Of a stretch of 64,000 nucleotides of DNA, positions 49,097-62,202 are shown one piece after another (position 1 is the first letter of the stretch; every line of letters starts with the position of its first letter). The stretch is from Heliocidaris tuberculata (taxonomy: Eukaryota > Echinodermata > Echinoidea > Camarodonta > Echinometridae), in contig CM046850.1 of NCBI GenBank assembly GCA_025618425.1, positions 2,846,986-2,910,985 on the forward strand. Direction: 5' to 3'. The notes under the pieces were generated by a model. That model was not told the DNA's origin. It saw nothing but the letters and a program-made list of their open reading frames with translations, and ran no database searches. The translations under genes were made by a program, and so were the position numbers.

Positions 49097-49205
49097 TGGA
49101 AGAACATGAGGAGGAAGATGAGGAGGAGGATGAACATGAGGAGATGGAGGAGGGGAGGATGAGGAGAGGGAGGGGAGGAGGGGAAGGGGAGAGGAGGATG
49201 GTAAG
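49097..49205. repeat. Separated part of the GAG-rich minisatellite
   Basis: Contains GATGAACATGAGGAG and GAGGAAGATGAGGAGGAGGA, the same motifs as 46846-47786, beyond the 5' edge of the LINE fragment. Confidence 0.75.
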
Positions 49206-49286
49206 GATTTTGAAGACGAGACGATGATGATAGGACCCCATGGAAGAACAGTGGCACTATGTAAATGGCACTGAAATATCCGCCAT

Positions 49287-49317
<31 letters not shown>

Positions 49318-49587
49318 CCCTCTCTTGCCAAAAGTATTGCAACATAGGGGAATTCGTTCTTTTTTGGAAAACGAATATTCTTTGTTAAGGGCGCGGATAC
49401 CCGACAAAATACTAGAACTTGATGAACTTTACATGAAAAATCATTCTTGACATGTCAATGAAATATACCTGATAATAAGATCTTAAATTATGTACTAGAA
49501 GTTCACTAAAACATCCCTTAATTACATGTCATAAATTGCCTCCTGTGTAATGCATGTGGCTATGTTGCAATACTTTTGGCAAGGGAC

Positions 49588-49589
<2 letters not shown>
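49318..49589. mobile_element. Tc1/mariner-type MITE inserted in a (TA)n tract
   Basis: 272 bp. TIRs are CTTGCCAAAAGTATTGCAAC plus ATAG on the left and the exact inverse on the right, with TA on both sides inside a TA microsatellite (49295-49317 and 49590-49618). No transposase. Confidence 0.85.
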
Positions 49590-49621
<32 letters not shown>

Positions 49622-49673
49622 GTGTGAGAAATTTGTTCTGATACTATAGCATTGGCAACTCTCGTGGGTATAT

Positions 49674-49675
49674 AC

Positions 49676-49731
<56 letters not shown>

Positions 49732-49732
49732 A
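49674..49732. repeat. (TA)n microsatellite
   Basis: AT dinucleotide run interrupted by ATAC and GTATG. Confidence 0.9.
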
Positions 49733-50785
49733 TTCTAATTTACCATGTATATTTTAACTTTTAATGTTGTTATGGTTATAAAAACAAACAAACAAACATG
49801 ATGATAATGATTACGATGATAATAATGATGGCAAGAAAGAAAACTGAAAAGATGTGTGACGGCAAAGTCTAGGAAACAATGTGAAGGGAGATAATGCAAG
49901 CGAAAAAAACAACAAAAGACACCATAATCATACATCATAACGCCTCTTTTCATGGTATCCAAAATGAAATACGATTTATCATTGTACACCTCGACATGTC
50001 AGGGCTGTATACAAGCGTCAACACAGCATTAACACTATAATCATTTATCACGCCTACTTTAATCGTCATTATCCAAGTAGATCCATCCCCATCACCGGGA
50101 AGGAACAGGAAAACAAAACACTGGGCATCTTTTGTATGAATTTGTGAAGATGGGACATCACCATGCCAACCATCATAGCGTCCTCTCTACCAGTTTGCCA
50201 CTGGCCTAGATCTATTTATCTTGTATTGACGGTATATGGCACGCGTGTTAAGTTAGGTTGACAGTATAGTGGTACTTATACTATATACAGCTCTTTATAA
50301 ATTTGACATGCGCGAGCTCTATATATAGACATGTTAGAATGATGACAAAAAAATGAAAGTGAATTTCATATTATTTCCATTAAAGTGATATATTGAATAG
50401 AGGGAAATAGCTCTCGATGTTAATCAACTTGCAATTTTGGTAAATGCTTCCATTTAGCAAGTCAAGCTTGACAGTCAATTTGTATTAAAACATTTTGCAA
50501 TTTGCACTACTACCATGAGATAATAAACCATATTATTATTAAAACCTGGGACTTTTTCCTCTTGGCTTCCTGACAGTTTTTTATCAGTAATATTTTTTAG
50601 ATATTCTTTGTGTAAAATGGAAAGTTAGAAGACACCTTTATATACACAATGTAGAAAATATTGATCCTATATTTTCTCGTAAGGTTGCTTTGGGAAATAG
50701 AATGAATAGAAAAACAAATGATATACAGGCTTACTACACAGATAAGATTTACTTGCAAAAATCGAAAATTGATGTCGACAATTAT
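49733..50785. other. Intergenic sequence, no gene seen
   Basis: AT-rich sequence without credible frames or clear repeat ends. Confidence 0.4.
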
Positions 50786-50955
50786 TGTAATTTTGTATGA
50801 AATGTGACATTTTATTTACTTGCAATTATGTTTACGTCAAGATTTATTTGTTATCATATATGAAATGTGAAACTTTACTTGTAATACTGTTTATGTCAAA
50901 AATGTGTTTGTTATTTTGTATGAAATGTTAAACTTCATTTGCAATTTTTTAATGA
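50786..50955. repeat. Short tandem repeat, about three units of 65-70 bp
   Basis: TTGTATGAAATGTGACATTT, then ATATGAAATGTGAAACTTTA, then TTGTATGAAATGTTAAACTT recur with shared ACTTGCAAT...TTTATGTCAA segments between them. Confidence 0.65.
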
Positions 50956-51299
50956 CAAAAAATAATAAAAAAAAAAAAGAGAGAAAAGAATAGGATACTG
51001 TAAAGAATGTTAAGAGAAATAAAAGTAGCAGGAAGTTAAAAGTAAGACAGAAAAAACACCCCAAACAAACACAGATTACTAGCTCGAAGAACGGGGAATA
51101 AATGCAATATCACTCTATAGCTTTAAATGTAAATACAAGAAATTATACCTAAAATCTTTAACATATTTCATCTTTTTTGATGTACTTGTTTTCATTTTTC
51201 ACGTGCAGTGAATTATTTCCAACTACATGTATTCAACATTAATTTTATTGCCTTAAGTGTAGGAAAACTTATTATTTTTTAATTCCCTTTTCCTTTATT

Positions 51300-51586
51300 A
51301 ATTGTATTTTATATCAATATAGGTTTTTAATCAAGGTTAAATAAGTTTTTCATCTTCAAAATGAATGAATGATTCAGTTACGTTTGTTATTTGTTATATT
51401 TATCATACTTTAGTGTTACCATTGATTCCTGTCGTTTGTTATTGTTATTGTATTGAATGTATCTATTTTTTTATACTTCAGTGTTGATGTTTTTCAATAC
51501 CAGGACCAAGATGTAAAAAAAAGTCCTACAACTGATCTTGTTATCCTGTATAAACATGTTTGAATAAATAAATAAATAAATAAATT
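51300..51586 (+). mobile_element. 3' end of a CR1/L2-like LINE with (AAAT)n tail
   Basis: ACCAGGACCAAGATGTAAA... followed by TTATCCTGTATAAACATG and TTTGAATAAATAAATAAATA is the usual 3' UTR plus tail layout of these elements. No ORF remains; the upstream limit is unknown. Confidence 0.5.
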
Positions 51587-52900
51587 TAAAAAATAGTGAT
51601 AAGATGAAGAATGAGAGAATGAAAAGAATTAAAAGACCAATAAAGAATATCAAGAACAAAATTGAGGATAAAGAATAGAATTAAATGCAAAGAAGAGGCG
51701 GGAGAATAAAATTATGTCACAAAGGAAAGAAAATATTAGTGATAAATGTTTGAACAGAGTTTAAAGGTTTGATGGTTTATTTCGATCCAAGGTCCTCCCA
51801 GTTATGAGACCACTAATCTACCAAAGAGTCACCTCTCCTAGGGATGTTAATGATGACATGTTTTACTTATATTTTACACCCCTCCCCCCCCCCCACAAAA
51901 AAAAGAAGGGACAGACAATGCAATCTTATCATGATTAACTAAACAGATAGTGTAACTGGATGAGAGAGAAAAAATACAGCAGGTATATGTTGTATGTACT
52001 TCTACACGTCCGAGAGCGCGAAAGCAGTTTCAGAGCATAATATAATACCATCTCCTAAAAAACAACAACAAGTATATTTTATATTGTGTTGTCAAAACTG
52101 CATTGAGCTGTACGACTGGGTACACAATAGCTTCTAGGATTGTGTGGTAACAATGTCGATTGGCCCTTTCTCGTCTTATTCCTTGATGCCCGCGGGGGCG
52201 GGGCCTGAATAATATTATTGATTAGAAAAACCCAAATCGATTTGTGAAAGGTATAACTAAGTTTTCCAAAAAACGAAAATGAAAAATGAGACACGATGAG
52301 ATGAAGTTAAAAACTGCTTAAGATATTCATGTCATCATTACTGCAGCTTCAAATAATTCTTATTCATCATCTTTTTTTTTTCAAGATTCGAATGTGATAG
52401 AGATGTGGATTATATGATTGCGTAGGTGTGTGTTGGTGTGAGAAGGCCTTCTTGACAGTTGTTGTATGGACTGACAGCGCGCTAATCCTATTTTACCCTT
52501 TCGTTCGAGGTTGCGGATGGATAACGGCAGGGTCATTTTCGGGTGCAAATACTTGGATAGCCTTCCCCATGGGGATATTAACACACTGGCCTCTGTTGGG
52601 CAGCTACGCAATGATAATAAGATGGAGTAACGGGTTACAGGTATATGCAAATTATCACTTTACTTTCTAAGTCATCACAGTTGTTCCTTGTAGTTGTTTG
52701 TTAACTAGCCCCCCCCCCCCCCCAAAAAAAATAAAAAAATAAATAAATAAATAAATAAAACGAACAAACAAACAAAGGCATTACAAATCGACTGAATGAA
52801 CAAATCGAAAAATACAGTGATAAAGATTGCCAAGAAATTTCAGATTATATCTATTTTTTAAATATTTTTTTTTACTGTTTTCGGATCAATGACAGTATAA
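51587..52900. other. Intergenic sequence, no gene seen
   Basis: C-runs near 51880-51895 and 52710-52724, and an (AAAT)n run at 52728-52758 that may be another LINE tail. No credible coding frame. Confidence 0.4.
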
Positions 52901-52904
52901 TCAT

Positions 52905-53105
52905 GAATTTGAATTGAATTTTATTAAACATCATTGATTTACATCAATATTCAGAGTGTATCATACATATATTATAACAATATATAGGTACATGGTATAG
53001 GTACTTGAATCCAGTGACCGGGGTAATAATGATAATGTAAGCGCTTTGGTATATTCTTGTAAAGCGCTTTATAAGCAACCGTTATTATTATTATTATTAT
53101 TATTA
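52905..53105. mobile_element. Retroelement tails including a SINE-like AAGCGCT end
   Basis: TGAATTGAATTTTATTAAAC (minus-strand LINE-like tail) is followed by GTAAGCGCTTTGG...GTAAAGCGCTTTATAAGC and a (TTA)n run at 53084-53106. The AAAGCGCTTTATAA motif with an ATT-repeat tail is typical of marine invertebrate SINE/LINE 3' ends. Confidence 0.5.
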
Positions 53106-53106
53106 C

Positions 53107-54055
53107 AAATATTTGGAGTGTACAGAAGTATAACATATGTCAAATGGAAGGTAAATACATAAATAATACAATGCAAAATATGGGCATTGAATCATGTTCA
53201 CACTCAATAAGGCTTTGTCATTTAAAAGAGATTCCTCATACATATTAATTTCAATTCATATATGAAGATATTATTTCAATCACATCGTGGTGACAAGTAA
53301 CACCAACATTAAAATTTAAATTTGGACGGTATCATTATGCCATTGTCATGATTGTTGTTGTTAATTATCATTAAATTTAATTTTTGTGTTTACTTTTTCG
53401 CCTTGGTGTCCTTAACATTTTGAACTGATTTTGAGCAATGGCCATTAAATTTTTAAATGGTATATATATCTATTTCATATTACGGATCTTTCTACTGTCT
53501 ACATCTTTTGATATATACATGTATTAATGGATCTCCATTCAGAATTGTACGCCACTGTAATCCTGTTGCGACTGTTGACAACTTTGAAGATTGTATATAA
53601 CGTTTTGTGGTCAAATTGGGAAACAAAGAACGACCTAGGTGTTCAACATTGTATTAAGGTTATCTCATTTCATTCTTTGTCTTTTCTTTTTATATTGATC
53701 ACTGGTTAATGCTTCAGCTCCTCAACGCCAAGCATTGTCCATTCGTCCTTTGACTTTGCATTTGCGGTGTAGGATCTAATAATGCTGGTAACGAAGCTCC
53801 AAGGTCAAATACTGGTTCAAGAACAAAATAATTTCAAGGTATCTTTCATGTTATTATAATCATACCGTTTCCTCTTGCGTTATTTACCAGCACTATATGT
53901 TGTCGAAAATGCCTTTGAAATTCGAAGAGCGATCCACATAAAGAAACACTGAAACAGTTGGCCATAATATAAAAAGGGAGATATGAAAATTCGGGAGAAC
54001 AAAAAGAAAAAGAAAATGAAGAAGATGAAGAAGGATATGAAGACTGCATGAGGAA
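53107..54055. other. Intergenic sequence, no gene seen
   Basis: No repeat boundary or coding evidence recognised. Confidence 0.4.
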
Positions 54056-54059
54056 GAAG

Positions 54060-54170
54060 TAGTAGAAGAAGAAGAAGAAGAAGAAGAAGAAGAAGAAGAA
54101 GAAGAAGAAGAAGAAGAAGAAGAAGAAGAAGAAGAAGAAGAAGAAGGAGAAGAAGAAGAAGAAGAAGAAG

Positions 54171-54202
<32 letters not shown>

Positions 54203-54386
54203 GAAGAAGAAGAAGAAGAAGAAGAAGAAGAAGAAGAAGAAGAAGAAGGAGAAGAAGAAGAAGAAGAAGAAGAAGAAGAAGAAGAAGAAGAAGAAGAAGA
54301 AGAAGAAGAAGAAGAAGAAGAAGAAGAAATAAAGAAGAAGAAGAAGAAGAAGAAGAAGAAGAAGAAGAAGAAGAAGAAGAAGAAAT
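54060..54386. repeat. (GAA)n array
   Basis: About 325 bp of GAA triplets with rare TAG, GGA and ATAAAG interruptions; the last interruption (GAAGAAATAAAGAAG) occurs twice. Confidence 0.95.
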
Positions 54387-54815
54387 AAAGAAGACCAAAG
54401 AGGAGATGGATAGGTTAAAAAAAAGGAAATGGAAGGAATTGCGTTCGAGTATTAGTTGCTGACACATTTAGATTAACCAATATTGGTTTTGAAGAAAAAA
54501 AGTAAAATACATATATATTACGCAGTTTACAAGCATAGCGTGGTCTTATCATTCCATTCAAGAATTTTCCGACCCATGTTTGTTGTTTTTCATCGTCAAG
54601 AGAGGGACACCAGTCGGATAACGACCCCGTCACTTTCTTTTGTCCGTAGACTTAAGTCTTCCCCTCCCGCCCTCGGGTGGAACACGTCGTCTTGGTTCAC
54701 CGGTCAGTATATAATTGTTCTTCGACACAATCATGCTCGGCGGTCATTTTCCAATACTAAGCGAATTCCTAACTTCACCCCTCGACCCAAAACTAAAACT
54801 AACCCTAACCTAAAC

Positions 54816-54823
<8 letters not shown>

Positions 54824-54871
<48 letters not shown>
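54824..54871. repeat. (TA)n microsatellite
   Basis: AT dinucleotide run. Confidence 0.9.
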
Positions 54872-54874
<3 letters not shown>

Positions 54875-57758
54875 ACATATCTTATACGAAATGAAGGCGA
54901 AGCAAAGGTCGGGTCACCCATTATGATAGTGTTGCCGCTTTGCCACAGGACCTTTTTAAAATAAATTTGTCACATACCTACTTATTCATGAATACATGCA
55001 CACAAAATAATTGATCAATGGTTTCATTACGTGCCGACAGCAAAATGATATCAATTAGTAACATTATCATTTGGCGATATCGATAAAACATCCATAATTG
55101 ATAATTCACCGTGTGTAATCATAATGATGCAGCTATAATTATCAGAAAAGTATCATTCCATGTGATATTTTATATTGCAGCTCTATTGCATTGTGTTTGA
55201 AATATGTTTATGTCGTACAATTTGCACTTTTATCGGTGTATTACTATGTTGTCGATACCGCGTGATGTGTTGCCAATCTAAAGATGTTCTGGCAGATTAT
55301 ATCGTAAACAATAATATTATCCGACGAGGATGATAAACGATGTACTATTCTGTATCTTTTTTTGCTACTCATTTGCGAAAGAAATTTTAGTTTAAAAATA
55401 ATTTTCTTCCGTCTGGCCCATTTTGCTGTTGTTCAGTTGATGTTGAATAACTCATATTAGAAGATGATAGAACCGCTTTCACACCTTCCCCAGTCCCCCT
55501 TATCGGTGGCCTTGCTAATTCACATTTCATTCAACTAGTATAACACTCACCCCCCCCCCCCCCCCCCTTCCATTGACACCAGTACCTCCTCACCCCTCAA
55601 TGGCTTGATCCAAGATCCGCCACTGGCTTCAGCATCCTCGTTTCTATACATGTTTATTTCAAGGATATTTGAAAATTAATGGGAACTTTAGTCAGATCTC
55701 GATCGTCATGCCAAATTAGTCGATCGAATCACTGCAGTCAAAAGATCCTTTTCAAAGATTCTGTGATAGTATTTTATTATTATTTTCTGAAAAGGAATGG
55801 CTATTACGAGACACGTGTTCGAGCATGGTGTAGATATCCTTGCAAGATTCTCATCAATATCGGTCATTGATGTTTACTATACAGTATACAAGGGACTGAA
55901 TTTAATGTTGGGTAATTATGTGACGAGATGCAAGGATGGGTATATAGAGGAAGTAAGCCATGCAAGATATCTGACTAGTAAGAAGGAAAATAGATCAACG
56001 TATTCATCATTATCTGAGAAGAAATAATTGTATAAATGAAACAGCTTTGTTGATTTTGTAACAAATAATGCTAGTAATAAAGGGCAGGGGTCATTTTAAA
56101 ATTATTTCCCGCACTTCTTGAAAAAAGAGTAATTTTCATTTCCTCTAATCAAAAAGACAGTTAGATATTAATAGGAGCTGTCGTCATCTATTTAATAAGC
56201 TAAATTTGTTACACAGAGAACTAAATATGGAATTAAAGCCAGGGTAACATGTGTAAGGTAATGGTAAAAGCTACGAAGGTCAGGATATAAAAGTTGATCC
56301 TGTTCATCTTTAAGATTTAGTTTCATTACAAAATATCTGTTTATTTGACTTTGTCATGATAAAACAGGAGTTTAAAAAATAAAGGGAAGAATAAGATATT
56401 TCAGATCATGACAAGAAGATCAAAATGACAGTTATTTTATTCATCTAGTATTCCAATTTACACGATTTAGGAAAAGGAGAAATTACTATCTGGCTATTTA
56501 TCAACAAAAAAGAAGAAAGATCCAGTAGATATACAGTTTTTGTATATCCAAACTGTAAGCTGCTTAAACGAGTTTTTTTTTTTTTAAGGTTTCAGTAACG
56601 TATTGCAAAGGAGTGAACGTTAGAAAAAGAATTTACAAAAAAAAATAAAAAGAAAAGAAAAAAAAAAAAAAAAAGAAGATAAAGCAGCCAAGAATAAATG
56701 GTTCAGAACTACCCGACGGAGAAAAGATGAAAAGTGAAAAGAATTAAAAGACAAGGAATCGTTCGGAATGAGATTCTTACAAATTATGCTTCCCAAAATA
56801 CCATGTAAAAAAAAAAAAAAAAAGCCAGTCGCAGTCTCTTACAATTTTGTCTAATACATCATACATGTTTTGTTTCCTTTTTTTGTCACGCAAAGACGAA
56901 AATAGCAGTGCTCTGTGCGTCAAAACCGTAAGAAAAGAATCCCTAAAAATCTGGTTGCCCAAGTTTTGGAGCTCGAATGCTAGCCTACTGATTTCATCAT
57001 GTAAAGTTCAATTAACTGATTAAGTTATAAAAACCTAATCAAATCTTCGTAGCTTCGAAGGCTGATTTTTTTATGTACCCTAATGTTATAGAGAGTCTGA
57101 GGTGAATAGCATTAGTATGTAAAAGGATGTAACCAAGAAGGTGCAGTTAAATGGAGAATGTAGTCACACCTGGCAGAGTGGGCGTTTATCAGTGGCGGGG
57201 TTCTTCCCAGCAAATTTTAGATTTATTTTCGTATTCTATGAAGGGCATCAGTTCGATTTATGCATTTGCAGCCCCCTCCCCCGGGCTGCTACAGGGAATT
57301 TTTGATGAGGGCACTCTGACAAGTTTAACAAAAAAATAGTTAACATTTTTGTGAAGCGTAATAATTATGTGATATAAATCTGTGACAAGAAGAAAAACAA
57401 AGGTTGTCATCTGTCTCTCTTTCTCTCTATCTATCTCCCCCCCCCCCTCTCTCTCTCTCTATTTTGAGGGGGCATGCTTGGTAAATCATTGATGGGTTAT
57501 TGCCTCCTGTCCCGGTAACGCCGCCCATGTGCCCCCTTCCCCACATGAGATGGATCGACGCCCTACCAATCCTACTGCTACCACAGTACCTTTTAACTTG
57601 CAATGACTGCGCATGCCCAAAAGGGCACGATCGATTTTTCTCTTGTGTTTACGTTTTATGTTGGCATCGTTTATAAAACCACAAGACGGATAGAATAAAC
57701 AATGGCCGTCTGGAAGTGATACAAAGATGCATCAGTGAGCAACATTTTGTATCCATTC
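54872..57758. other. Intergenic sequence, no gene seen
   Basis: Contains a C-run (55551-55567), A-runs (56640-56675, 56809-56823) and a pyrimidine tract (57415-57460). Short frames around 55679-56027 show no recognisable protein. Confidence 0.4.
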
Positions 57759-57762
57759 TTAA

Positions 57763-58058
57763 AGGAGAATTAACCCCAGAATACAATGTACTTATGTTCA
57801 AAGGTGTAATATATTCTTAATCATTGGTCTGTATCACTTTAGAAATAAAATATCAGAAAAAGGTTTAAATCAAGACATTCTAGCACACGGTATCATCTGC
57901 TAACAGTTTACATGGGGGATGCCATTTTCTTGATGATATGGAGTTATACATGAACCAATGGAAACCGTTCCGGTCGGGAAGATATTTTTAATCCTAGAGC
58001 TAAATTGCTTCTCTTCATTACAAAAAAAAATCAACATATATGATGGAAAATACATGAC

Positions 58059-58130
<72 letters not shown>

Positions 58131-59078
58131 AAAACTGCTAAAAGCGTTTGTAATGCATTGTGGCCAATTTTATTTTTCTACTCAAATTTTCGACGCTCCC
58201 TGGCGTCTTCTTCAGGAGAACAATAAATGATAAGGTATCATACAAATAATTGAAATAGTTATAGTTATAGCGCGCGCATACTCAGTCAGATATAGGTTGC
58301 TTAGAAACCGTCTCTCTTGGAGATCTGACTGAGGATGCGCGCGCTTTACAAAAAAATGATGGATATAATTATGCAGATGAGAAAAGAGTACTGTGCGCGC
58401 TTCATTATTACGTAATTTACGTAATTAACGTAATAATACACAAAATCCCAAGTAGTATTAGCGGCAAAGATTCAAAATAATAGTATTTTATACATGTATA
58501 CATATTCTAAATTTGAAATTTATAGATTTCTTTTTAAATTCTCTGGTTTTGCTAAATAGAAATCGATTTCTTGGGCTTGCCTGGCAGAGCAGAACATTTT
58601 ATACAACGCGAATTCTGACTACTGAAGTCCATTGTCTCAAAGCAGGTGAATGCATAGTTTGTCACTATTGACGCTCGGGAAAGTTATCATCCATAAATTT
58701 GAATTAATTTGCTCCGTCGCGTACGTCATAGTATCAAGAAAATAGATTTCTATTTAGTAAAATAATAATTATCAAAGAAATATAAAAGACATTTTCGTTT
58801 TTAGAATAAATGTATATATCTGTTAAATATCTTAAATCTCAAATGGGATTTTGTAACAAGAAGAAAGACAATTTTGCATTCGGATTAAAAATATCTTTAT
58901 GTACACATCAAGAAAATGGCAGCCCCCAGGTATCGCTAGCAGACGATAAATTTTGCTGAGAAAATCTTGATTTTATACCCATCTCGTATATTTTAATGCA
59001 AAACTACGTAGGACAACAAGAAGGAATAGATTACATTTTTTAATATAAGCACATTTATATTTTGAGGTTAATTCCCCT
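57763..59078. mobile_element. TTAA-flanked TIR element of 1.3 kb
   Basis: TTAA at 57759-57762 and 59079-59082. Left AGGAGAATTAACCCCAGAAT and right (reverse complement) AGGGGAATTAACCTCAAAAT are TIRs of about 21 bp. The interior holds a (GT)n(AT)n tract at 58060-58126 and a Penelope-like motif. No transposase frame. TTAA with AGG termini is Kolobok-like. Confidence 0.7.
58127..58450 (-). mobile_element. Possible Penelope-like remnant nested in the TTAA element
   Basis: On the minus strand CTGAAGAAGACGCCAGGGAG then CGTCGAAAATTTG lies beside (TA)n. It includes a 22-bp inverted repeat with one mismatch, GCGCGCGCATACTCAGTCAG (58270) against 58323-58344, with a 31-base spacer. Class is inferred. 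Confidence 0.4.
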
Positions 59079-59499
59079 TTAATGGAATGGAGACAACTCT
59101 TTGGTAATGGCATTCCCAACCGCCTACCCCCCCCCCCCCGTAATGGCGATTCTACACACTATTATGAGCATGTAGTGTAAAAAGTGTGAAATCAACTCTA
59201 ATGGAATCAATTTTTTTGAATTATGCCTCTCCCTCCTACATCTCAATCACACCCAATATTCCCAATCTTTGTAAAGATGCTATTAATTAAGATAAATAAG
59301 AAACAGCGTGTAAAAGAAATAGAAAGAGAGAAAGTGAAAGACAGAGAGGGAAAGAACTAGATACAGAGGCAAAGGGACTCAGCAAGAATGCACGATGAGA
59401 GAGTGGGAAGGAACGAAGGGGGAGAGGGTGAGAGGGGAGAGGGGAGAGGGGAGAGGTGGTAGAGGGAGGAAAATGGAGGAGAGGGAGGGGACAAGATAG

Positions 59500-59618
59500 G
59501 GGATAAAAGAGAATGAGAGAGGAGAAGAGAGAGAGGGAGAGAGAGGGAGAGAGAGGCAGAGAGAGGGAGAGAGAGGGAGAGAGAGGGAGAGAGAGACAGA
59601 CACAGAGAGAAAGAGTGA

Positions 59619-59652
<34 letters not shown>

Positions 59653-59735
59653 CACAGAGAGACAGAGAGAGAGACAAACAGAGAGAGAAAACGAGAAGAG
59701 AGAGAGAGAGAGAGAGAGAGGGAAGAGGGGGGGGG

Positions 59736-59770
<35 letters not shown>
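59500..59770. repeat. GA-rich simple repeat
   Basis: Purine tract of GA, GAGG and GACA repeats with a G-run at 59729-59737. The Ser/Leu frames on the minus strand are artefacts. Confidence 0.9.
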
Positions 59771-59771
<1 letters not shown>

Positions 59772-59775
<4 letters not shown>

Positions 59776-60745
59776 TATATCAACTAGATTATTGATGGAC
59801 ATGTACAATGTCCCCGAGATTTTTTTTCCACCACGAATTCAATGGATTGTATGCTTGTCTTCCATTTCGTGTCCATTCTTTCTTTTTCGCACTGCCTTGT
59901 GAAACTACCTGTCCAAAAAGTACAGTCCACCGAAACCATTCACACTGGAGTTTCTTTCACCACCGCAGCTTTAATATTACTCTATGGTATAATTAGTTCT
60001 TTCCGAGCCGTTGTCTTAGATTTAAAACAAGAAAAAATTATGTATTAAGCTGTGCCATTGGACCCTTCATTAAGACTTAACGACTGGCGTGAAATTGAAT
60101 ACTAATTGAAAAGAGATTTAATTGCTCTTGCGAAGGAAGCTTCAACAGTCATCTTTCCTTTACTTCTTTATTGAAGTTACCCAAAGAAATTTTCATCAAG
60201 AGCGAAATTACCAAATCTGCAATACCCCTGAAAAGGTGCAACATGTACTGAAAAATCGTTAACATATTTTCATTGTTTAATGAACGTTATCCAAACATTA
60301 AGGATTATAGGAGTATTTGAGGTTCAACTGTCGGAGTGTGTTATGATTATGCTAAAATTACTGCATGATGCTATGAATATCGACGCCACTTTCAAACAAT
60401 AATATCATTACTTCTTTGACAAAAAGAACAATAAAACGTCATTAAAAGGGATTTAAAGGCACTATGATATCGTTCAGAATTCCAAAGACTGTACTGCAAA
60501 CATATTTCTTGTCGATTGGTAGAGGTCTTTTGTTAAAATAGAACAATTAAAAATCACAATTATGATGGGGCAACGCCCCTGTGCACACCCATTGGACTGT
60601 CTCATACCAAACTTATATTAAAATTGACAAAATATCTTAATTGTTAGGCAATCTAGCAATCGGTGTCTTAGGTGCATTTCTTTACACTTGTCAAAATGTT
60701 GTGCGCTTTGAGCCGGTGGAAAATTATGACACGCTAGACTCAATA
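59772..60745. other. Intergenic sequence, no gene seen
   Basis: No credible coding or repeat signal recognised. Confidence 0.4.
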
Positions 60746-61438
60746 CGGAAGCGTTAAAGTGTCATTCTACTTGTCGACTTGGCAAGACAATTTATGTCAC
60801 CATGACGACATGAACTTTTTGTGAAGTCAACCTGGCAAGATAATTTATTTCGCCATGTCGACTAATAAAAGTTGATAAGTCGACATGGTAAGTTAAATAT
60901 CTTTACATGTCGACATGGTATGGATATTAAGTCGACTTGACAAGATGAAATATGTCGTCATGTCATCAAGTAGAATGGCACTTTAACTTGTCGACTTGGC
61001 AAGATAATTTATGTCACCATGACGACATGAACTTTTTGTGAAGTCAACCTGGCAAGATAATTTATTTCGCCATGTCGACTAATAAAAGTTGATAAGGTCG
61101 GCATGGTAAGTTAAATATCTTTACATGTCGACATGTTATGGATATTAATTCGACTTGACAAGATGAAATATCTCGTCATGTCGTCAAGTAGAATGGCACT
61201 TTAACTTGTCGACTTGGCAAGATAATTTATGTCACAATGACGACATGAACTTTTTGTGAAGTCAACCTGGCTAGATAATTTATTTAGCCATGTCGACTAA
61301 TAAAAGTTGATAAGGTCGGCATGGTAAGTTAAATATCTCTACATGTCGACCATGCGACATGATATGGATATTTAGTCGACTTGACAAGATGAAATATGTC
61401 GTCATGTCGTCAAGTAGAATGGTACTTTAACGCTTCCA
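60746..61438. mobile_element. TIR element built from three 217-bp tandem repeats
   Basis: The left end GGAAGCGTTAAAGTGTCATT pairs with a right end whose reverse complement is GGAAGCGTTAAAGTACCATT. Between them the unit starting ACTTGTCGACTTGGCAAG recurs at 60769, 60986 and 61204. Each unit is dense in GTCGAC and CATGTCGAC palindromes. No coding frame. Confidence 0.8.
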
Positions 61439-61827
61439 TAACTCAACAAAAATGAAGACAAGAACTAATTGGTAATCGGCCGACGGGCGTGACAGCGAAG
61501 AAAGTGTTAAATAGCTTCGATCTAATATAATAGGTACTCTAGTCATGGGCCTCGTCTAACCAAATGCAATACAAATAATGGAAACACTTAAAGTAAGCAT
61601 CTTGGGCGTTGTATGATCATTCACATTTCCTTGTCAAATGCATCCGAGCTTCTATTTGTTTACTCTTACTGTCTTAAAGGTATACCTTTGTTATGTTTAA
61701 GAAAATCATTAATATTGTCATGGATCACTATCATATCACACAAAAACGCGTATGAAATCATACATTCATAGGTTCACTATAGTATTTTTAGTTTAAAAAA
61801 AAGAGAAAAAACATTGATGCTGATTAC

Positions 61828-62012
61828 GGGGCGCCGAGTGGAACACTGGTAATTCTTTACCCTAATGATTCATTTTGTCACGAGACAGTCTAAACAATAG
61901 CTTTAAAAAATCAGTCTCAGGACCGATTCTGATAACAAATCTAAAGATAAGATTATAATATACATAACCATTGACTTATGTTACAGATCACAAAAGTTAC
62001 ACTTGGCGCCCC
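61828..62012. mobile_element. 185-bp MITE with GGGGCGCC ends
   Basis: Left GGGGCGCCGAGTGGAAC, right reverse complement GGGGCGCCAAGTGTAAC (two mismatches in 17). The target duplication is unclear. Confidence 0.65.
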
Positions 62013-62202
62013 ATAGACAAAAAATATTTAGAGACCCTCCTAAAACTAAATTTGAAACTTAACTGTCAATTATTCTAGAAAATTAAGTCAGTTTCCAGTT
62101 CCTATAATTTCGGAGATGAGTTCTTAAATGATATTTTCTTCCACATACCATTATACCCATTCGATTCTAATTACACCTTTTACACAATCATCACATCGGC
62201 AT

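Noticed and set aside
55679..56027. Two overlapping frames of 63 and 76 codons
   Set aside because: No recognisable family, no splice-site support and located in repeat-rich intergenic DNA.
59287..59808. Ser/Leu-rich frames on the minus strand
   Set aside because: GA-rich simple repeat read in antisense.
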